From: an uncultured Bacteroidia bacterium | Lineage (GTDB): Bacteria > Bacteroidota > Bacteroidia > Bacteroidales > F082 | Assembly (NCBI GenBank): GCA_902802535.1 | Contig: CADCML010000003.1 | Span: forward strand, 62,001-126,000 | Reading direction: 5' to 3' | DNA length: 64,000 nt | Shown: piece by piece, positions 34,975 through 44,066 of the stretch | How the letters are laid out: the number at the start of each line of letters is the position of its first letter | How positions within the stretch are numbered: the stretch's first letter is position 1 | Made by a program: the position numbers and the translations under genes | The notes under the pieces: generated by a model | What the model was told of the DNA's origin: nothing | The model's input: the letters and a program-made list of their open reading frames with translations, nothing else | Database searches by the model: none

Positions 34975-35238
34975 CTATCGCTCCACAAACGTCACATGCA
35001 CTATGTCACCAAAAGTTTTCCCAATCTTCTTGCGAATGTCTTTCCTAAGTCCAATGATATGGCACGGCGTTCCCATGCGGACGATTTGTCCGTCGTATGG
35101 CACTCCATCGAAGGTGGCATGAACCAGTAGCCGGCCCTTGCCAAACAGTGCCTTGATGTCGAAAGGCATCTCCACGTAGGCGGCATCCATGTCCTCGTTC
35201 TGGAGGATGACGGCATCGAATTCCAATAATGCTGGCAT
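34975..35238 (-). CDS. DUF1905-domain protein
   Basis: An 87-residue protein matching the small DUF1905 beta-barrel: [39 protein letters not shown] and [16 protein letters not shown]. The fold is known but no biochemical role is established. Complete for its family; single gene with 29 bases to the next gene on the same strand. Confidence 0.85.
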   Translation of the reverse strand: MPALLEFDAVILQNEDMDAAYVEMPFDIKALFGKGRLLVHATFDGVPYDGQIVRMGTPCHIIGLRKDIRKKIGKTFGDIVHVTFVER

Positions 35239-35267
35239 GGCTTTTATTGGTTTACAAAGTTCTCGTC

Positions 35268-36011
35268 TTATTCGTAGTGCCTGATTCTTACTTCTACGCC
35301 ATCGGTTTTCAACATGTCAGCAATGCCGCTCACATCGGTTTGGCCGTAATGGTAGGGGAACAGTGTTTTCGGCTTGATTATCCTTGCCGCGCGCACTAGT
35401 TGGTCAACAGTCATGGTATAAGGCTGATTGCAGGGCAGGAAAGCAACATCGATGTCTTTGATGTCGGCCATTTCAGGAATGTCCTCGGTGTCGCCGGCAA
35501 TGTAGATTCTCAGTCCATCGACGGTGAGGATGAAGCCATTGTCGCGACCTTTAGGATGGAACTGAAGATGCCCTTCGGTGATGTTGTAGGCGGGCACAGC
35601 TTCCAAAGTCATTTCGTCATTGAGGGTCAGGCGGTCGCCATTGGCCATGACGGTGCCATAGCCCAACATGCTGGCGCAACGTTGATTGGTGATGAGTTGC
35701 GTTTCCTTTTTGGTGAGCGCACGAATGGCAGCAGTGTCAAGATGGTCGAAATGCTCATGCGTGACGAGGATATAGTCAGCCTTGGGGAAAGTTGTGTAGT
35801 CGATGATGCGGTCGCCCATCTTGCTCACAGGGTCGATTTCTATCTCCTTCCCGTCAAACTCAATGCGGATGCTGGCATGAGTCAAGGCATGGAAGCGAAC
35901 GGTCTTTCCGCTCGACGTCACGAAGGTGTCGGTCTCATAAGCATCGGCAGACGCGCCGTGGCCACAGGCCGACATGAGACCTAAAATTAGAGGTAATGCG
36001 ATGATTTTCAT
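35268..36011 (-). CDS. Metallo-beta-lactamase-fold lipoprotein hydrolase (UlaG-like)
   Basis: A 247-residue protein with a lipoprotein signal (LMSACGH, Cys about 16). The metal site is [11 protein letters not shown] (H-x-H-x-D-H, about residues 82-92), with IYIAGDTED and the C-terminal PYHYG. It resembles UlaG/YcbL-type MBL-fold hydrolases; the substrate is unknown. The start overlaps the stop of the upstream peroxiredoxin gene by four bases, so the two are translationally coupled. Confidence 0.86.
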   Translation of the reverse strand: MKIIALPLILGLMSACGHGASADAYETDTFVTSSGKTVRFHALTHASIRIEFDGKEIEIDPVSKMGDRIIDYTTFPKADYILVTHEHFDHLDTAAIRALTKKETQLITNQRCASMLGYGTVMANGDRLTLNDEMTLEAVPAYNITEGHLQFHPKGRDNGFILTVDGLRIYIAGDTEDIPEMADIKDIDVAFLPCNQPYTMTVDQLVRAARIIKPKTLFPYHYGQTDVSGIADMLKTDGVEVRIRHYE

Positions 36012-36451
36012 AATATTTGTGCTGTATGATTCTTAGTGTCGACTTTACCAATAGCATCAATAATAACACCCTCTTCATCAATGATATAGGTGGTGCGGAG
36101 CGTGCCTTCGGTTACCTTGCCGTACATTTTCTTCTCGCCCCAAGCTTCGTAGGCTTTCAGGATGGTCAAGTCGGTGTCGGCAATGAGGTGGAAAGGCAGG
36201 TTGTATTTGGTGATGAAGCGTTGGTGAGAGGCGGCACTGTCGCGGCTGACACCCAAAACGTTATAACCCAACGATAGGAAACGCTCGTAGTTGTCGCGCA
36301 GGTCGCAGGCCTCAGCAGTGCAGCCTGGGGTGCTGTCCTTGGGATAGAAGTAAAGCACCAGTTTCTTTCCGGCAAAATCACTCAGTTTGACGAGGTTGCC
36401 GTTCTCGTCTTGCCCTTCAAAATAAGGGGCTTTTGTTCTTTTTTGTAGCAT
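36008..36451 (-). CDS. bcp: Thioredoxin-dependent peroxiredoxin (Bcp/PrxQ)
   Basis: A 147-residue thiol peroxidase reducing hydroperoxides. The ATG at 36451 (MLQKRTKAPYFEGQDENG) gives the standard N-terminus; a longer upstream frame is not conserved. YFYPKDSTPGCTAEACDLRD holds the peroxidatic Cys and the resolving Cys five residues later. First gene of a unit with the MBL-fold lipoprotein. Divergent from the ferredoxin-type gene at 36568. Confidence 0.94.
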   Translation of the reverse strand: MLQKRTKAPYFEGQDENGNLVKLSDFAGKKLVLYFYPKDSTPGCTAEACDLRDNYERFLSLGYNVLGVSRDSAASHQRFITKYNLPFHLIADTDLTILKAYEAWGEKKMYGKVTEGTLRTTYIIDEEGVIIDAIGKVDTKNHTAQIL

Positions 36452-36521
36452 GGTTTGAATGTGTTTGATTGGTGGATGCAAAAATACACAATTTGTCTCC
36501 AATTCTGACAAAAACAAATAA

Positions 36522-36553
36522 TTTGCCCATCTTTTGAAAAACCTGTACTTTTG
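36522..36553 (+). promoter_or_regulatory. Promoter of the NapH-like gene
   Basis: TTTG at 36522-36525 and TACTTTTG at 36546-36553 are 20 bases apart, 14 bases before the ATG at 36568. Confidence 0.6.
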
Positions 36554-36567
36554 CCAAAAATTTCCCA

Positions 36568-37386
36568 ATGAAAAAATACAAGACAGGCATCATTCTATTT
36601 ATGGTTTTTGAGGCCATTGCCGTTTCTTTGTGGCTTTCGACGGGAAGCCTATTCTTCTTGCTCAACTTCACTTACATCGGCACCTGCATTGCGGTTGGGA
36701 ATGTACTTATGGTGAAGAAATGGAAGTACGCCCGCGAGTTTGTCCAATTTACCGTGGGAAGCTATATGCTCGTGTTCCTCGGATTGATCTGTCACGAGAA
36801 TATGCAGATGGAAGGCTTTTGGTATTACCTTTTCTCTGGATTTTTCGGAGCAGGAGTATTGCATTACGCCATCGCCAAAATTTTTGGTCCGCTGTTGTTT
36901 GGTCGAGGTTGGTGCGGCTATGCCTGCTGGACAGCTATGATTCTTGACCTGCTGCCCTATAGAACGCCTGCAAGCCCAAGGAAAAGCATAGGATGGATAC
37001 GCTATGTCATGTTTGGCCTGTCACTTGCCTTGGTCGTTCTGCTCATGTATTTGGGCAAAGCCAACAAAACCACGATGTTTTATCTTTTCGTGGCGGGGAA
37101 CGTGTTGTATTATGCGGTCGGAATCATCCTTGCCTTGGCATTAAAAGACAACCGCGCTTTCTGCAAATACATTTGTCCGATAACGGTTTTTCTGAAGCCA
37201 ATGAGCTATTTCTCGGCACTGCGTATCAAATGCGACGAGGAAAAATGCATCCACTGCGGCAAATGCTTGAAAGTTTGTCCGATGGATGTGGAAGTCAACC
37301 GCAATGCGCGCAACCGAAAGAACGCCACCGAGTGCATCCTTTGCCAAAAGTGCAAGAAAGCTTGTCCTGTTAATGCTTTAAAATGA
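36568..37386 (+). CDS. Membrane 4Fe-4S protein, NapH/MauN-like
   Basis: A 272-residue protein with about five to six membrane helices, paired cysteine motifs at the membrane surface (GRGWCGYACW and FCKYICPI) and two C-terminal 4Fe-4S clusters (CIHCGKCLKVCPMDV and CILCQKCKKACPVNA). NapH-type proteins pass electrons from quinol to periplasmic reductases; the partner here is not visible. It precedes the DUF4886 protein by 34 bases on the same strand, but the functions seem unrelated. Confidence 0.88.
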   Translation: MKKYKTGIILFMVFEAIAVSLWLSTGSLFFLLNFTYIGTCIAVGNVLMVKKWKYAREFVQFTVGSYMLVFLGLICHENMQMEGFWYYLFSGFFGAGVLHYAIAKIFGPLLFGRGWCGYACWTAMILDLLPYRTPASPRKSIGWIRYVMFGLSLALVVLLMYLGKANKTTMFYLFVAGNVLYYAVGIILALALKDNRAFCKYICPITVFLKPMSYFSALRIKCDEEKCIHCGKCLKVCPMDVEVNRNARNRKNATECILCQKCKKACPVNALK

Positions 37387-37420
37387 CCCCGATTTTCGTC
37401 CTTCGCACTCTGAAAACAAC

Positions 37421-38686
37421 ATGCACAAAACAAGGAAAGCCCTACTACTGACATGGTTTCTCGCTTTTTTTGCGGGACAGGTTTTTGCCCAAGAGCATCC
37501 GCGCGTGTTGTTCATCGGCAACAGCTACACGCAGGTCAACAACCTTCCGCAAATGGTGACCGACATTGCACTTAGCATGGGCGAGAACATGGAGTATAGC
37601 AGCAACACCCCAGGCGGTTGCACTTTCGAGATGCACTGTCACAACCAGTCGATGACGTTGATTTGCGAAGGCGGATGGGATTTCGTGGTGATGCAGGAAC
37701 AAAGCCAACTTCCGGCATTTCCGATGGATTCGGTTGAACTCTATGTGTTTCCTTTCGCGCAGCAATTGGTCGATTCCGTGTATGCCCACAATCCCTGCGC
37801 CGAGCCAATGTTTTACATGACTTGGGGACGCAAGAACGGCGATACAGAATTTGGCTATCCACCGATGGACACTTACGAGGGCATGGACAGCCTTCTATAC
37901 GCGCGTTACATGCAGATGGGCGAAGACAACGACGCTTCGGTGTGTCCCGTGGGCCGTGTGTGGCACTATCTCCGTGACCACAATGCGGAAATCGAGCTTT
38001 ACATGACGGACGGAAGCCATCCCACTTTGGCGGGAAGCTATGCCGCAGCTTGTGCTTTCTATACCATGTTCTTTGGCCGCGACCCTGACAGCATCAGCCA
38101 CAATGCAGGCCTCGACGAAACCGCCGCCCGTGCCATACGATCGGCTGTGCATGAGGTAGTGTACGACTCTCTTTGGAGATGGCAACGCCCCTCGCCGAAG
38201 GCTGGGTTTGTGGTCGACAGCGTGGATTACCTCAACGTCCGATTTGTGAGCAAAGCCAAACTCTTTGAAGAACAAGGATGGTCCTTCGGTGACGGCGAAA
38301 CTCTGCAAAGCACCGACACCATGGTTTGGCACACCTTCCCCGAGGGTGGCGTTTATCTAGTGAGGCAAGTCGTGAGTCGCCATTGCATGGCGGATACAGC
38401 ATGGCAATTTATCAGAGTAGAAGCACCTGTGGGCGTTGTAGAAGGAAACAATTTGTCGGCAATCTCAATCAGTCCCAATCCCGCTGACGATGAAGCGGTA
38501 TTGCATCTCCCCGAAGGAATGGCCGCCGAGATCGTTCTTTACGGCATTGATGGTCGGGAAATATGGCAGAAAGAGATGAAAAATCCTCGCAATACGATTG
38601 CATTACAAGGATTTCCATGTGGACTTTATGTGCTGAAAGTCGCTACATCGCAGGGCACCGTGTTGAGACGGCTCGTCAAGCGATGA
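37421..38686 (+). CDS. SGNH/GDSL-type hydrolase (DUF4886) with T9SS sorting domain
   Basis: A 421-residue secreted protein. The signal peptide is about 1-23 (ending GQVFAQ). The SGNH domain shows VLFIGNSYTQVNNLPQM (block I), and DGSHPTLAGSYAAA near residue 200 (catalytic Asp-x-x-His). A PKD-like beta domain (about 250-330, GWSFGDGETLQSTDT) and a T9SS type A sorting domain (about 345-421, ISISPNPADDEAV..GLYVLKV) follow. Likely a carbohydrate or lipid esterase exported to the surface. Bases 38687-38798 downstream hold nothing clear. Confidence 0.86.
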   Translation: MHKTRKALLLTWFLAFFAGQVFAQEHPRVLFIGNSYTQVNNLPQMVTDIALSMGENMEYSSNTPGGCTFEMHCHNQSMTLICEGGWDFVVMQEQSQLPAFPMDSVELYVFPFAQQLVDSVYAHNPCAEPMFYMTWGRKNGDTEFGYPPMDTYEGMDSLLYARYMQMGEDNDASVCPVGRVWHYLRDHNAEIELYMTDGSHPTLAGSYAAACAFYTMFFGRDPDSISHNAGLDETAARAIRSAVHEVVYDSLWRWQRPSPKAGFVVDSVDYLNVRFVSKAKLFEEQGWSFGDGETLQSTDTMVWHTFPEGGVYLVRQVVSRHCMADTAWQFIRVEAPVGVVEGNNLSAISISPNPADDEAVLHLPEGMAAEIVLYGIDGREIWQKEMKNPRNTIALQGFPCGLYVLKVATSQGTVLRRLVKR

Positions 38687-38798
38687 ACTGGTTATTTTGC
38701 CGGCTCCCACTTGCAGCGGACGGGCGACACGATGGCGCCTTCTTTCCTTTTGTTTTTATTATTAAAGTAAATAGGGAGTTTCCCTTCAGAAATTTCAT

Positions 38799-39470
38799 TT
38801 AGGCTTTCCCATTCACGTGCCAACGAATGATTTTGTTCTTCTTCAAATTAATATTCATTTCCCAATAGCAATCACCGCCGTCCAACACTACGTTGTATCT
38901 CTCGGAAAACAATTGGTCATATTTTTCGCAACTGCAATTCACATTCACGCACAAATCACCATCCTTGTTATAGTAAAAGAAATATTGTCTTCCATAATCA
39001 GCATATCGCTTGTTGATGTGAAAAAACTGGTTTTCAACTTCTTCATTGCATACACACTTGGCCAACGCGTTCTCTGCAAGTTGCACATCCTCAATCGTAA
39101 CCGTCTTTTTGAAGTTTACGAAACTGGTATCGCCGACCCAAATGACTTGCAGAAGGGTGTCAATTCCTGTAGGAACAAGTGCATAGCCCACCAACATGGT
39201 ATCCGAAACACATCGATAGAACATGGTGAGTGTATCGATTGAAAAACTTGAATATTCGATACTGTCAATTGGGGATTTGTAATGCCTCGGATAATGCTCA
39301 TACAAGGACATTCCTGTTATTTTTATTGGCTTAACTGGTGAGTCGGATGTCGTGGGAGACTCGTTTTCGGAGGAATCAGTCGTCGTAAAAGAACCGCACC
39401 TGCAAGAGAGCAAGCATCCTATGATGCAAGTCGTCAGACCGACAAGGAAAAACTTTTTCATGGCTTTCAA
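38799..39470 (-). CDS. Uncharacterised lipoprotein
   Basis: A 223-residue protein with a lipoprotein signal (IIGCLLSCRC; lipobox Cys near residue 23) followed by a Ser/Thr-rich linker. An ATG three codons downstream (MKKFFLVGL) is an equally good start. The rest has no recognised domain; paired Cys (KCVCNEE, VNCSCEK) suggest disulfides or metal binding. Function unknown. Confidence 0.65.
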   Translation of the reverse strand: MKAMKKFFLVGLTTCIIGCLLSCRCGSFTTTDSSENESPTTSDSPVKPIKITGMSLYEHYPRHYKSPIDSIEYSSFSIDTLTMFYRCVSDTMLVGYALVPTGIDTLLQVIWVGDTSFVNFKKTVTIEDVQLAENALAKCVCNEEVENQFFHINKRYADYGRQYFFYYNKDGDLCVNVNCSCEKYDQLFSERYNVVLDGGDCYWEMNINLKKNKIIRWHVNGKA

Positions 39471-39576
39471 ATGGTTTTGTCAATGAATTGCAAAAATAAG
39501 GGTTTCTTGCTTTCGTTTGTCCGTCTGTCGAAAAAAACACTACTTTTGCAGGCAAAAGCAATCAGTCCAAATACTA

Positions 39577-40377
39577 ATGAAAACACTACTTCAAATATTG
39601 AAATTGGTTCCATTTCCAATCGTTACGGCGGTAATCATCCTGATATGGAAAGATGTCCTTTTTGGTGCGATGATTGCGGCGGCTTTATGGTGGCTGACGA
39701 TACCAGCCATCATCCTATCCATCGTGTTTTTCTTCATGGGATTGCATCGGCGTGATAACTGGGAACACGCAGCAGTCATTTTGGGCATTGCCAATTTGTT
39801 ACTATTCATCATTTTTCTTCTTGTGCAGTTGCCAAAGCAACATTGCGATGCCGACACTATGGGAAAACATTATGAGAAGTACCATACAGAGATGGAAGAA
39901 CTTCATTGTTATGTTAAAGCCTCTGTTGCAGACAGTTGTGGCGTTATGTTAGAATTTAGCGGAAACAAAATTGAAAGTTTTCGTGTTCATGGTCCATTGG
40001 ATGACAAGTATTTTGGAGGGCGAAAAAAGGATGTGCTCCAACTCAAAGACTCTTTAATGACCGTGGTAGGATTAACCGATGAGGAGTTTGATGGAATCCA
40101 CCAAAGGCTTAAGTCTATGGATTGCATAGGCATCCGTTACTCTCAAACCACCCCTGAAAGCATAAGCATTATGTTCCGTTATGTAGAATTTGTGCTTTAC
40201 AGTTACAACATCTACTCGCGTCCCATGACTGATGAAGAAAAGCACACTGCAATGAAATACCCTGAATTTATTCCTTATAATGAATACTGCACTTTTGAGT
40301 TTGAGGGTGGAGCCATTGGGCCTCAATCCTGGGGTGATGAAAAAGATGACTATTTAAATCAGCATCAACCGTGGTAG
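39577..40377 (+). CDS. Uncharacterised membrane protein
   Basis: A 266-residue protein starting at ATG 39577, 28 bases after a TACTTTTG box at 39541-39548. Three membrane helices fill residues about 8-95, followed by a soluble C-terminal domain of about 160 residues (ADSCGVMLEFSGNKIESFRV..). No family recognised. It stands alone before frdC, 31 bases upstream. Confidence 0.65.
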   Translation: MKTLLQILKLVPFPIVTAVIILIWKDVLFGAMIAAALWWLTIPAIILSIVFFFMGLHRRDNWEHAAVILGIANLLLFIIFLLVQLPKQHCDADTMGKHYEKYHTEMEELHCYVKASVADSCGVMLEFSGNKIESFRVHGPLDDKYFGGRKKDVLQLKDSLMTVVGLTDEEFDGIHQRLKSMDCIGIRYSQTTPESISIMFRYVEFVLYSYNIYSRPMTDEEKHTAMKYPEFIPYNEYCTFEFEGGAIGPQSWGDEKDDYLNQHQPW

Positions 40378-40408
40378 TGTTCGTTTTAACCAAGAAATTT
40401 TATCCATA

Positions 40409-41056
40409 ATGAATCTCCCAAAAATACACTCCATTTCAAAGAAAATCTTTGTGGCACTTCTTGGTGCCTTCTTGAGCATCTTTCTATTGTTCCATGCCGC
40501 CGCCAACCTGCTCATTCTCCGCAACGACGGTGGCAAATGGTACAACGCTTTCTGCGATTTCATGGGCACAAACTATGTCGTCAAAGTGTTTGAAATCATT
40601 TTGTTAGGCACATTTCTGCTCCACATTGTCCTATCGATTTGGTTGGCCATCACCAACAAAAAGGCGCGACCTGTTGGTTACCACAAACCCCAGCGCAGCA
40701 AGACGCACACCGGCTCGAAACTGCAAGTCTGGACGGGCATCCTCATTCTCGTCTGCCTCATAGCGCATTTCATGGACTTTTATTTCGTGAAAATCGGCCT
40801 CGTGGACGGCAACCTCAACTTCTATGAGCAGGCGCGCGAGAAGTTCCAAATTCCACATATTGCCATTGCATATTTGATATTTTTTGTTGTGGTTTGGTTC
40901 CACATGCGCCACGGTTTTGCGGCCATGTTCCAAACTTTAGGTCTTTACAATTATAAATACGGCAAGGCCATTGAGATTATCGGCATCATATTCGCCACGG
41001 TCGTCTGCCTGATGTTTGCCGTTGTTGTTATCGTCACATTCTTTCAAGCCGCTTGA
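40409..41056 (+). CDS. frdC: Succinate dehydrogenase/fumarate reductase cytochrome b subunit
   Basis: A 215-residue, five-helix diheme b558-type membrane anchor of the Bacteroidetes SdhC/FrdC family. Haem-ligand histidines are seen in LLFHAAANL, LLHIVLSIW, LIAHFMDF and WFHMRHGF. It links the flavoprotein and iron-sulfur subunits to menaquinol. First gene of frdCAB; a 209-base gap with a REP pair separates it from frdA. Confidence 0.92.
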   Translation: MNLPKIHSISKKIFVALLGAFLSIFLLFHAAANLLILRNDGGKWYNAFCDFMGTNYVVKVFEIILLGTFLLHIVLSIWLAITNKKARPVGYHKPQRSKTHTGSKLQVWTGILILVCLIAHFMDFYFVKIGLVDGNLNFYEQAREKFQIPHIAIAYLIFFVVVWFHMRHGFAAMFQTLGLYNYKYGKAIEIIGIIFATVVCLMFAVVVIVTFFQAA

Positions 41057-41128
41057 TATAAAATAATGAGCAAATTCAGTTTACATAATAGACGCAAGAC
41101 TACGAGACGTGAAACTTAACATCGCTTT

Positions 41129-41222
41129 GCGTCATCGCGAGGCACGAAACGATCCAGGGTTGAAAATGAAACCCTAAATGGATTGCTTCGTCGTTCCTCC
41201 TCGCAATGACGCGAAGCGGCAG
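41129..41222. repeat. BIME-like REP pair between frdC and frdA
   Basis: Two facing units (GCGTCATCGCGAGG.. and ..CCTCGCAATGACGCGAAGC) enclose a small hairpin AGGGTT-GAAAATG-AAACCCT. It sits inside the frd transcription unit and would form a long stem in the mRNA. Confidence 0.75.
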
Positions 41223-41265
41223 AAAAGTCCCGCCGTCCCGTGTTGCGCGTCAAAAAACATAGATA

Positions 41266-43242
41266 ATGAATTTAGACCCTAAAATACCAGCCGGTCCACT
41301 CGCCGAGAAATGGACCAACTACAAAGCCTCGCAGAAATTGGTCAACCCGGCCAACAAGCGCAAACTCGACATCATCGTGGTAGGCACAGGCTTGGCTGGA
41401 GCCTCGGCAGCCGCTTCGTTAGGTGCCTTGGGCTTCAATGTGGATATTTTCTGCATCCAAGACTCGCCGCGTCGCGCCCATAGCATTGCTGCCCAAGGCG
41501 GTATCAACGCGGCCAAAAACTACCAGAACGATGGCGACAGCGTGGAACGCCTTTTCCGCGACACCATTAAAGGCGGCGATTATCGTGCCCGTGAAGCCAA
41601 TGTCTATCGTTTGGCCGAGGTTAGCGGCGCCATCATCGACCAATGTGTGGCGCAAGGCGTGCCCTTCGCCCGCGATTATGGCGGATTGTTGGATAACCGT
41701 TCTTTCGGCGGCGCACAAGTCAGCAGAACCTTCTACGCCAAAGGCCAGACAGGACAACAACTTTTGCTCGGTGCTTACGGTGCCTTGAGCCGTGAGATAG
41801 CACGAGGTACGGTGCGATTCCACGAACGCCGTGAGATGATGGATTTGGTCATAGTCGATGGTCGTGCAAGAGGCATCATTGTCCGCAATCTCGTCACTGG
41901 CGAATTGGAACGCTATGCCGCCCATGCCGTGGTATTGGCCACCGGCGGTTACGGTAATCTTTATTATCTTTCCACCAACGCCATGAATAGCAACGGCAGC
42001 GCAGCATGGGTGTGTCACCGGAAAGGTGCTGCCTTCGCCAATCCTTGCTATGTGCAAATCCACCCGACTTGCATCCCCGTTCACGGCGATTACCAATCGA
42101 AACTGACCTTGATGAGCGAGAGCCTCCGCAACGATGGCCGCATTTGGGTACCCAAGAAAAAGGAAGATGCCGAGGCCATCCGTGCGGGCAAGTTGAGAGC
42201 CATCGACATTCCCGAAGAAGACCGCGATTATTATTTGGAACGCCGTTATCCCGCTTTCGGTAACCTCGTTCCCCGCGATGTGGCTTCTCGTGCCGCCAAA
42301 GAACGCTGTGACGCAGGTTACGGTGTTGGCACGGGCTATGCCGTCTATCTTGACTTTGCCGATGCCATCCAACGCCTTGGAAAAGAGACCATTGAAGAAA
42401 AGTACGGCAACCTCTTCCAGATGTACCAGAAAATCACCGACGAAAACCCTTACGAAACGCCGATGATGATTTATCCCGCCATCCATTACACAATGGGCGG
42501 GCTTTGGGTGGATTACGAATTGCAGACTACCATTCCTGGTCTGTTCGCCGCCGGCGAGGCCAACTTCAGCGACCACGGCGCCAATCGTCTCGGTGCCTCC
42601 GCACTGATGCAAGGACTGGCTGACGGTTATTTTGTGCTGCCCTATACTTTGCAAAACTATCTCGCCGACCAAATCAATATAGGCAAGATTTCATCCACAA
42701 CCCCCGAATTTGACGCGGCGGAAGATGCTGTACGGCAACGCATTAACCGTTTGATGAGCGAGCAGGCAAATCGTTTGCAACTACAGAAGTCCACGAAAGC
42801 GAGGCCTAAATTTTATACGGTTGATGATTTGCATAAACGTCTTGGAAAGATCATGTGGGAATATTGCGGCATGGAGCGTAACACCGAGAGCCTTACGAAA
42901 GCCAAGGAACTGGTTTCTGAATTGGAAGCCGATTTCTGGAAATACCTATTGATTCCCGGAACGGCCAACGAATTCAACCCCGAGCTGGAGAAGGCCTGCC
43001 GTTTGGAGGACTACTTCGAGCTGGCGCAACTCGTCATCGCCGATGCCTTGCACCGCGAAGAATCCTGTGGCGGGCATTTCCGCTCCGAACATCAGACTGC
43101 CGATGGCGAAACCCTCCGCGACGACGAGCATTTCATGTACGTAGCGGCATGGGAATACCAAGGTCACGGCCAACCTGAGACGATGGAGAAGGAACCGCTC
43201 AATTACGAACATATTCAAATCGCTACGCGAAATTATAAATAA
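41266..43242 (+). CDS. frdA: Fumarate reductase/succinate dehydrogenase flavoprotein subunit
   Basis: A 658-residue flavoprotein interconverting succinate and fumarate. [18 protein letters not shown] binds [15 protein letters not shown] holds the flavin-linking His. Substrate-site motifs include HPTCIPVHG and [31 protein letters not shown] and the C-terminal capping domain are complete. The length fits the about 640-660 of Bacteroidetes enzymes. In this anaerobic setting the fumarate-reducing direction is likely. Confidence 0.95.
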   Translation: MNLDPKIPAGPLAEKWTNYKASQKLVNPANKRKLDIIVVGTGLAGASAAASLGALGFNVDIFCIQDSPRRAHSIAAQGGINAAKNYQNDGDSVERLFRDTIKGGDYRAREANVYRLAEVSGAIIDQCVAQGVPFARDYGGLLDNRSFGGAQVSRTFYAKGQTGQQLLLGAYGALSREIARGTVRFHERREMMDLVIVDGRARGIIVRNLVTGELERYAAHAVVLATGGYGNLYYLSTNAMNSNGSAAWVCHRKGAAFANPCYVQIHPTCIPVHGDYQSKLTLMSESLRNDGRIWVPKKKEDAEAIRAGKLRAIDIPEEDRDYYLERRYPAFGNLVPRDVASRAAKERCDAGYGVGTGYAVYLDFADAIQRLGKETIEEKYGNLFQMYQKITDENPYETPMMIYPAIHYTMGGLWVDYELQTTIPGLFAAGEANFSDHGANRLGASALMQGLADGYFVLPYTLQNYLADQINIGKISSTTPEFDAAEDAVRQRINRLMSEQANRLQLQKSTKARPKFYTVDDLHKRLGKIMWEYCGMERNTESLTKAKELVSELEADFWKYLLIPGTANEFNPELEKACRLEDYFELAQLVIADALHREESCGGHFRSEHQTADGETLRDDEHFMYVAAWEYQGHGQPETMEKEPLNYEHIQIATRNYK

Positions 43243-43251
43243 CCGAATCCC

Positions 43252-43289
43252 TGGATTGCTTCGTTCCTCGCAATGACGCGAAGCGTCAA
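43252..43289. repeat. REP-like unit between frdA and frdB
   Basis: CTGGATTGCTTCG and CCTCGCAATGACGCGAAGCG form one short unit of the same family as the other REP elements, in the 64-base gap between frdA and frdB. Confidence 0.7.
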
Positions 43290-43306
43290 CAGAACAACTG
43301 ACAACT

Positions 43307-44065
43307 ATGAACTTCACACTACATATTTGGAGACAGGAAAATGCCCGCGCTAAGGGTCATTTCGAGACTTATCCTTTGGATAACATCTCGCCCGACTGCT
43401 CTTTCCTTGAGATGCTCGATATCCTGAACGAGCGGCTCATTAACGACTGCATCGCGCATCCCGTTTGCTTCGACAACGACTGCCGCGAGGGCATTTGCGG
43501 CATGTGCGGACTCTACATCAACGGGCGTCCTCACGGCAACGACGACGGCATCACCACTTGTCAACTCCACATGCGCAAATTCCACGATGGCGACGACATC
43601 TGGATTGAGCCTTGGCGTGCCAAGCCTTTCCCCGTCATCCGAGACCTTGTGGTGGACCGCTCCGCTTTCGACAAAATCATCCAAGCGGGAGGCTACATCA
43701 GCACCACCACTGGCGGTGTCCCCGATGCCAACACCATCCTGATTCCAAAACATGCCGCCGACATGGCTATGGATGCGGCTTCGTGTATCGGTTGCGGGGC
43801 TTGCGTGGCGGCTTGCAAGAATGCCAGTGCCATGCTGTTTGTTGGTGCCAAGATAAGTCATTTGGCTTTATTGCCGCAAGGCCAAATCGAGGCCGCAGAC
43901 CGTGTCAAGAAAATGGTTGCAAAGATGGATGAGTTGGGTTTCGGCAATTGCACCAACACATACGCTTGCGAGGCCGAATGCCCGAAACTCATCAAACGGC
44001 AGAATATCTCACGGCTCAATCGGCAATGGATTGGGGCGTTGTTTGGACGAGACCGAAAGGATTGA
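43307..44065 (+). CDS. frdB: Fumarate reductase/succinate dehydrogenase iron-sulfur subunit
   Basis: A 252-residue electron-transfer subunit. The N-terminal 2Fe-2S site is in [14 protein letters not shown]; the C-terminal clusters are bound by [15 protein letters not shown] and [13 protein letters not shown]. Typical length. Third gene of frdCAB; ends one base from the convergent comM gene. Confidence 0.95.
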   Translation: MNFTLHIWRQENARAKGHFETYPLDNISPDCSFLEMLDILNERLINDCIAHPVCFDNDCREGICGMCGLYINGRPHGNDDGITTCQLHMRKFHDGDDIWIEPWRAKPFPVIRDLVVDRSAFDKIIQAGGYISTTTGGVPDANTILIPKHAADMAMDAASCIGCGACVAACKNASAMLFVGAKISHLALLPQGQIEAADRVKKMVAKMDELGFGNCTNTYACEAECPKLIKRQNISRLNRQWIGALFGRDRKD

Positions 44066-44066
44066 A

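Noticed and set aside
41419..42672. 417-codon open frame antisense to frdA, and similar long antisense frames over nrdJ (60288-61541), pepP (50641-51825 and 52095-53288) and the TonB receptor (53657-55081)
   Set aside because: All lie opposite well-supported genes, lack recognisable domains and follow from high third-position G+C of the sense gene.
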